A program made the translations under genes and the position numbers. 9,001 nucleotides of DNA, taken from NCBI GenBank assembly GCA_024639625.1, contig JAHEIA010000038.1, positions 2,869 through 11,869 of the forward strand, written 5' to 3'. The notes beneath the pieces were generated by a model that saw only the letters and a program-made list of their open reading frames with translations, had not been told where the DNA came from and made no database searches. This document shows, in pieces, positions 6,358-9,001 of this stretch. The stretch is from Chromatiales bacterium (GTDB lineage: Bacteria; Pseudomonadota; Gammaproteobacteria; Chromatiales; Chromatiaceae). The stretch's first letter is position 1. Each line of letters begins with the position of its first letter.

Positions 6358-8727
6358 TCAGTGCGCTTGTCCGGCAAGGAGCAGCCATGTGTCCACTACG
6401 GTGTCCGGATTCAGAGACATGCTTTCGATGCCCTGATCCAACAGCCAGCGGGCCAGATCCGGATGATCGGACGGACCTTGACCGCAGATCCCGATGTATT
6501 TCCCTTGCCGTTGACAGGCACGAATCGCCATCGTCAGCAGCTTCTGGACAGCCGGATTGCGTTCATCGAAGCTCTGCGCCACCAAATTGGAGTCGCGATC
6601 CAGGCCCAAGGTCAGCTGGGTGAGGTCGTTGGAACCGATGGAAAAGCCGTCGAACAGTTCCAGGAAATCGTCGGCCAGGAGGGCGTTGGACGGGATCTCG
6701 CACATCATGATCAAGCGCAAGCCGTTTTCTCCGCGTCGCAGGCCGTTCGCCGCCAGGACCTCGATTACGGCCCGCGCCTCTTCCAGGGTGCGGACGAACG
6801 GGATCATGACCTCGACATTGGTCAGGCCCATGTCGTCGCGTACGCGTTTCATCGCGCGGCATTCCAGGGCGAAACATTCGCGGAAGGACGCGGCGGCATA
6901 ACGGGAGGCCCCGCGGAAACCGAGCATGGGATTCTCTTCTTCGGGCTCATACAGCTTGCCGCCGAGCAAGTTAGCGTATTCGTTGGATTTGAAATCCGAC
7001 ATACGCACGATGACCTTATTCGGGGCAAAGGCCGCTCCCAGGGTCGCGATCCCCTCGGTGAGCCGGGTCACGTAGAATTCGACTGGGTCCCCGTACGCCC
7101 GGATGCGCGGCTCGATCTCGCGCCGTAATTCCGGCGGCAATTGGTGAAACTCCAGCAGCGCACGCGGATGGATCCCGATCATGTTGTTGATCACGAACTC
7201 GAGACGCGCCAGCCCTACTCCGGCATTGGGGATGGATGCAAAGTCGAAGGCGCGGTCGGGATTGCCCACATTCATCATGATCTTGAGCGGAATCTCCGGC
7301 ATGCGATCCAGCTTTACCTCAATTCGCTCGAATTCCAGCCGGTCGCGATAGACGAAACCGGTGTCGCCCTCGGCACAGGAGACGGTCACCGCGCTACCGT
7401 CTTCGATCCTTGCTGTCGCATCGTGACAGCCGACAACTGCGGGTACACCCAGTTCCCGCGCGATGATCGCCGCGTGACAGGTGCGGCCGCCTCGATTGGT
7501 GACGATCGCGGCGGCTCGTTTCATGATGGGTTCCCAGTCGGGATCCGTCATGTCGGTGACCAGCACGTCCCCAGGTTGGACATGGCTCATGTCCGCGATG
7601 CTCATGATCACGCGGGCGGTGCCGGCGCCGATGCGGTGCCCGATGGAACGTCCCTCCGCGAGCTTCTCGCCGGTTTGCTGCAGATGGTAGCGCTCGATGA
7701 TCCGACCACTGCGGCTCTGCACTGTTTCCGGCCGTGCCTGAACGATGTAGAGTTCACCATCCTCTCCGTCACGCGCCCATTCGATATCCATCGGGCGTTG
7801 GTAATGGCGCTCGATAATGATGGCTTGGCGGGCGAGTTCTTCTACGTCCTGGTCCTCGATACAGAACAGGCGGCGTGCGTCGTCCGGTACTTCCTCGGTG
7901 CGTACCGGCCCCGCTTCTGCCGTGCCATCGGAATAGATCATGCGGAGCGCCTTGCTTCCCAGGCTGCGCCGCAGGATCGCCGGTCGGCCCGCGGCTAGGG
8001 TCGGTTTGTGCACATAGAATTCATCCGGATTGACAGCGCCCTGCACCACCATTTCACCGAGCCCGTAGCTGGCGGTAATGAACACGGCGTCGCGAAATCC
8101 AGTCTCGGTGTCCAAGGTGAACATCACGCCGCTCGCCCCGATGTCGCTGCGCACCATGCGCTGCACCCCGGCGGAAAGGGCCACCAGCTCGTGTTCGAAG
8201 CCCTGATGCACCCGGTAGGAGATGGCGCGGTCGTTGAACAGAGAGGCAAAAACCTCCCTGATGGCCCGTTTTATATCGTCCAGCCCGCGGACATTGAGAA
8301 AGGTCTCCTGCTGCCCGGCAAACGAGGCGTCCGGCAGGTCCTCGGCCGTGGCGGAGGAACGGACGGCCCACGAGAGATGGCGTCCGCCCTTTTCTTCGAG
8401 CTCCGCGAAGGCACTGTCAATCGCCTGTTCCAAAGCGGGTGGAAACCTTGTTTCCAGTATCCACTGGCGAATGCGCGCACCGGCCTCGCCCAATGCTGTG
8501 ACATCGTCCACATCGAGCGCCGCGAGGGTTTCATGGATGCGCTGCGCCAGGCCATTCTGGGCGAGGAACTCCCGATAGGCGCTGGCGGTCGTCGCGAAGC
8601 CACCCGGGACTCGCACGCCCGCCTGCGAAAGGTTTTGTATCATCTCCCCCAGGGACGCGTTCTTGCCGCCGACCTGATCGACGTCGCCGATACCGAGTTC
8701 GCTGAGCCACAGGACCTGTTTGGACAT
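6358..8727 (-). CDS. ppsA: Phosphoenolpyruvate synthase (pyruvate, water dikinase)
   Basis: PpsA makes PEP from pyruvate, ATP and water (products PEP, AMP and phosphate), the entry to gluconeogenesis from pyruvate. From the ATG at 8727 it has 789 residues; E. coli PpsA has 792. The N-terminal ATP-binding domain begins with [12 protein letters not shown] (about 18-29) and includes [20 protein letters not shown] (120-139) and [20 protein letters not shown] (313-332). The swivelling phosphohistidine domain has [20 protein letters not shown] (410-429), with catalytic His418 and adjacent Thr416, the equivalent of the E. coli residue modified by PpsR. The C-terminal barrel carries [16 protein letters not shown] and ends with catalytic Cys748 in [11 protein letters not shown], then [18 protein letters not shown] eight bases upstream decides the start; the ATG at 8781 would add 18 residues and has no such support. 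It is the first gene of the leftward series and is divergent from ppsR. Confidence 0.97.
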   Translation of the reverse strand: MSKQVLWLSELGIGDVDQVGGKNASLGEMIQNLSQAGVRVPGGFATTASAYREFLAQNGLAQRIHETLAALDVDDVTALGEAGARIRQWILETRFPPALEQAIDSAFAELEEKGGRHLSWAVRSSATAEDLPDASFAGQQETFLNVRGLDDIKRAIREVFASLFNDRAISYRVHQGFEHELVALSAGVQRMVRSDIGASGVMFTLDTETGFRDAVFITASYGLGEMVVQGAVNPDEFYVHKPTLAAGRPAILRRSLGSKALRMIYSDGTAEAGPVRTEEVPDDARRLFCIEDQDVEELARQAIIIERHYQRPMDIEWARDGEDGELYIVQARPETVQSRSGRIIERYHLQQTGEKLAEGRSIGHRIGAGTARVIMSIADMSHVQPGDVLVTDMTDPDWEPIMKRAAAIVTNRGGRTCHAAIIARELGVPAVVGCHDATARIEDGSAVTVSCAEGDTGFVYRDRLEFERIEVKLDRMPEIPLKIMMNVGNPDRAFDFASIPNAGVGLARLEFVINNMIGIHPRALLEFHQLPPELRREIEPRIRAYGDPVEFYVTRLTEGIATLGAAFAPNKVIVRMSDFKSNEYANLLGGKLYEPEEENPMLGFRGASRYAAASFRECFALECRAMKRVRDDMGLTNVEVMIPFVRTLEEARAVIEVLAANGLRRGENGLRLIMMCEIPSNALLADDFLELFDGFSIGSNDLTQLTLGLDRDSNLVAQSFDERNPAVQKLLTMAIRACQRQGKYIGICGQGPSDHPDLARWLLDQGIESMSLNPDTVVDTWLLLAGQAH

Positions 8728-8735
8728 CAGGATAT

Positions 8736-8741
8736 CTCCTC
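8736..8741 (-). promoter_or_regulatory. Ribosome binding site of ppsA
   Basis: GAGGAG on the minus strand lies eight bases before the ATG at 8727. This consensus Shine-Dalgarno sequence selects the [12 protein letters not shown] start, which also matches the usual PpsA length, over the in-frame ATG at 8781. Confidence 0.8.
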
Positions 8742-8801
8742 GTAAGCCGAGTTCTGTTCGTGAGTTACGGCCGCGTCGCATCCATCGAGCGGCATGCGGA
8801 A

Positions 8802-8815
8802 CCTGAATGCTCAGG
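8802..8815. promoter_or_regulatory. Perfect small palindrome in the ppsA-ppsR control region
   Basis: CCTGA and TCAGG form a perfect five-base inverted repeat around ATGC, 75-88 bases upstream of the ppsA start. It may be an operator or a leader hairpin of ppsA mRNA. It recalls the CTGAA/TTCAG arms of the Cra (FruR) sites found at enteric ppsA genes, but the centre is two bases shorter, so no regulator is assigned. Confidence 0.25.
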
Positions 8816-8835
8816 CCCGTAGATGCCGGTCGGGC

Positions 8836-8853
8836 GTGTTACGGGGTGAACAC
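8836..8853. promoter_or_regulatory. GTGTT-N8-AACAC dyad in the ppsA-ppsR control region
   Basis: Two five-base arms in perfect dyad symmetry are separated by eight bases, a spacing like that of many dimeric regulators. It lies 13-30 bases upstream of the proposed ppsR -35 element. Arms this short can occur by chance, and no regulator is assigned. Confidence 0.2.
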
Positions 8854-8866
8854 AAAGAAGGAATTT

Positions 8867-8894
8867 TTGCCTAACTTCGGGGGGTTTCGATAAT
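8867..8894 (+). promoter_or_regulatory. Candidate sigma-70 promoter of ppsR
   Basis: A -35-like TTGCCT (8867-8872) and a -10-like GATAAT (8889-8894, five of six matches) are spaced 16 bases apart, about 48 bases upstream of the ppsR ATG. On the other strand the same spot has a perfect TTGACA (8896-8901). That could be a -35 for ppsA, but no acceptable -10 follows it at 16-18 bases. The two divergent genes may therefore share or compete for this region. Confidence 0.4.
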
Positions 8895-8941
8895 CTGTCA
8901 AGGGATTTCCCACGAGTTCGCCGAGGAGTGTTTCCGCCGCC

Positions 8942-9001
8942 ATGGCCAAACGCACGGTTTTTTTTATTTCCGACCGCACGGGTATCACGGTCCAGATGCT
9001 T
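8942..9001 (+). CDS. ppsR: PEP synthase regulatory protein PpsR (DUF299 kinase/pyrophosphorylase), 5' part
   Basis: Only the first 20 codons are present: MAKRTVFFISDRTGITVQML. The FFISDxTGIT motif is the characteristic N-terminus of the DUF299 family (YdiA/PpsR). In E. coli and in plant relatives these proteins both inactivate PEP synthase or pyruvate phosphate dikinase by ADP-dependent phosphorylation of a threonine near the catalytic histidine, and reactivate it by phosphate-dependent dephosphorylation. The divergent ppsA next door supports the call strongly. A GAGGAG at 8923-8928 precedes the ATG by 13 bases, a slightly long spacing. A run of eight T lies in codons 6-9. The P-loop and the rest of the protein lie outside the window. 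Confidence 0.88.
   Translation, partial: MAKRTVFFISDRTGITVQML

Noticed and set aside
6315..6377. TTG at 6377 as the glcD start (21 extra residues)
   Set aside because: It lies within the last codons of ppsA and adds a non-conserved polar extension. The ATG at 6314 gives the usual GlcD length.
6361..8745. Three long + strand reading frames (6361-7128, 7141-7998, 8008-8745), all in one frame, antisense to ppsA
   Set aside because: They follow from GC-rich codon use in ppsA, whose own protein is unmistakable. The translations show no domain, and they are broken by stops in the same frame.
8728..8781. ATG at 8781 as the ppsA start (18 extra residues)
   Set aside because: The internal ATG at 8727 has a GAGGAG at ideal spacing and the standard PpsA N-terminus; the extension is arginine-rich and unlike the family.
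8802..8815. Cra (FruR) operator upstream of ppsA
   Set aside because: The palindrome has CTGA/TCAG arms, but its centre is two bases shorter than the enteric Cra consensus, so the identity cannot be claimed.

Overview
The window looks like chromosomal DNA of a GC-rich proteobacterium, most likely a gammaproteobacterium. The reasons are a ppsA gene divergent from ppsR, a glycolate oxidase pair whose D subunit has the enterobacterial type of C-terminal tail, a FixJ-type response regulator, and tightly packed genes with uniform GC-rich codon use. An autotrophic or sulfur-oxidising gammaproteobacterium would fit the glycolate genes, but that is inference from gene content; the window has no taxonomic marker. 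I see no mobile elements, RNA genes, CRISPR arrays or phage genes.

Layout from left to right. Positions 2-406 hold the 3' end of a FixJ/LuxR-type response regulator (+). Positions 440-1750 hold a UMF1/Atg22-like major facilitator transporter (+). Facing it, with only 13 bases between the stop codons, is a leftward series that fills most of the rest. In transcription order (right to left) it is ppsA (PEP synthase, 6358-8727), glcD (4824-6314), glcE (3632-4699), a small exported protein of unknown function (3274-3645, overlapping glcE by 14 bases) and a dihydrolipoyl dehydrogenase-like flavoprotein (1764-3176). At the right edge, ppsR (DUF299, the bifunctional regulator of PEP synthase) begins on the + strand at 8942, divergent from ppsA across a 214-base shared control region.

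The genes fit a carbon-salvage theme. GlcDE oxidises glycolate, which RuBisCO-containing cells make through phosphoglycolate, to glyoxylate. PEP synthase returns pyruvate to gluconeogenesis, and PpsR switches it by reversible threonine phosphorylation. The lipoamide dehydrogenase could serve a glycine cleavage or 2-oxoacid dehydrogenase complex, but no E1, E2 or GCS partner is in view. The expected third subunit, glcF, is absent from its usual place after glcE; the small exported protein sits there instead. That replacement is the most unusual point. Otherwise this is a fairly ordinary core-metabolism region and I see no clear evidence of a new system.
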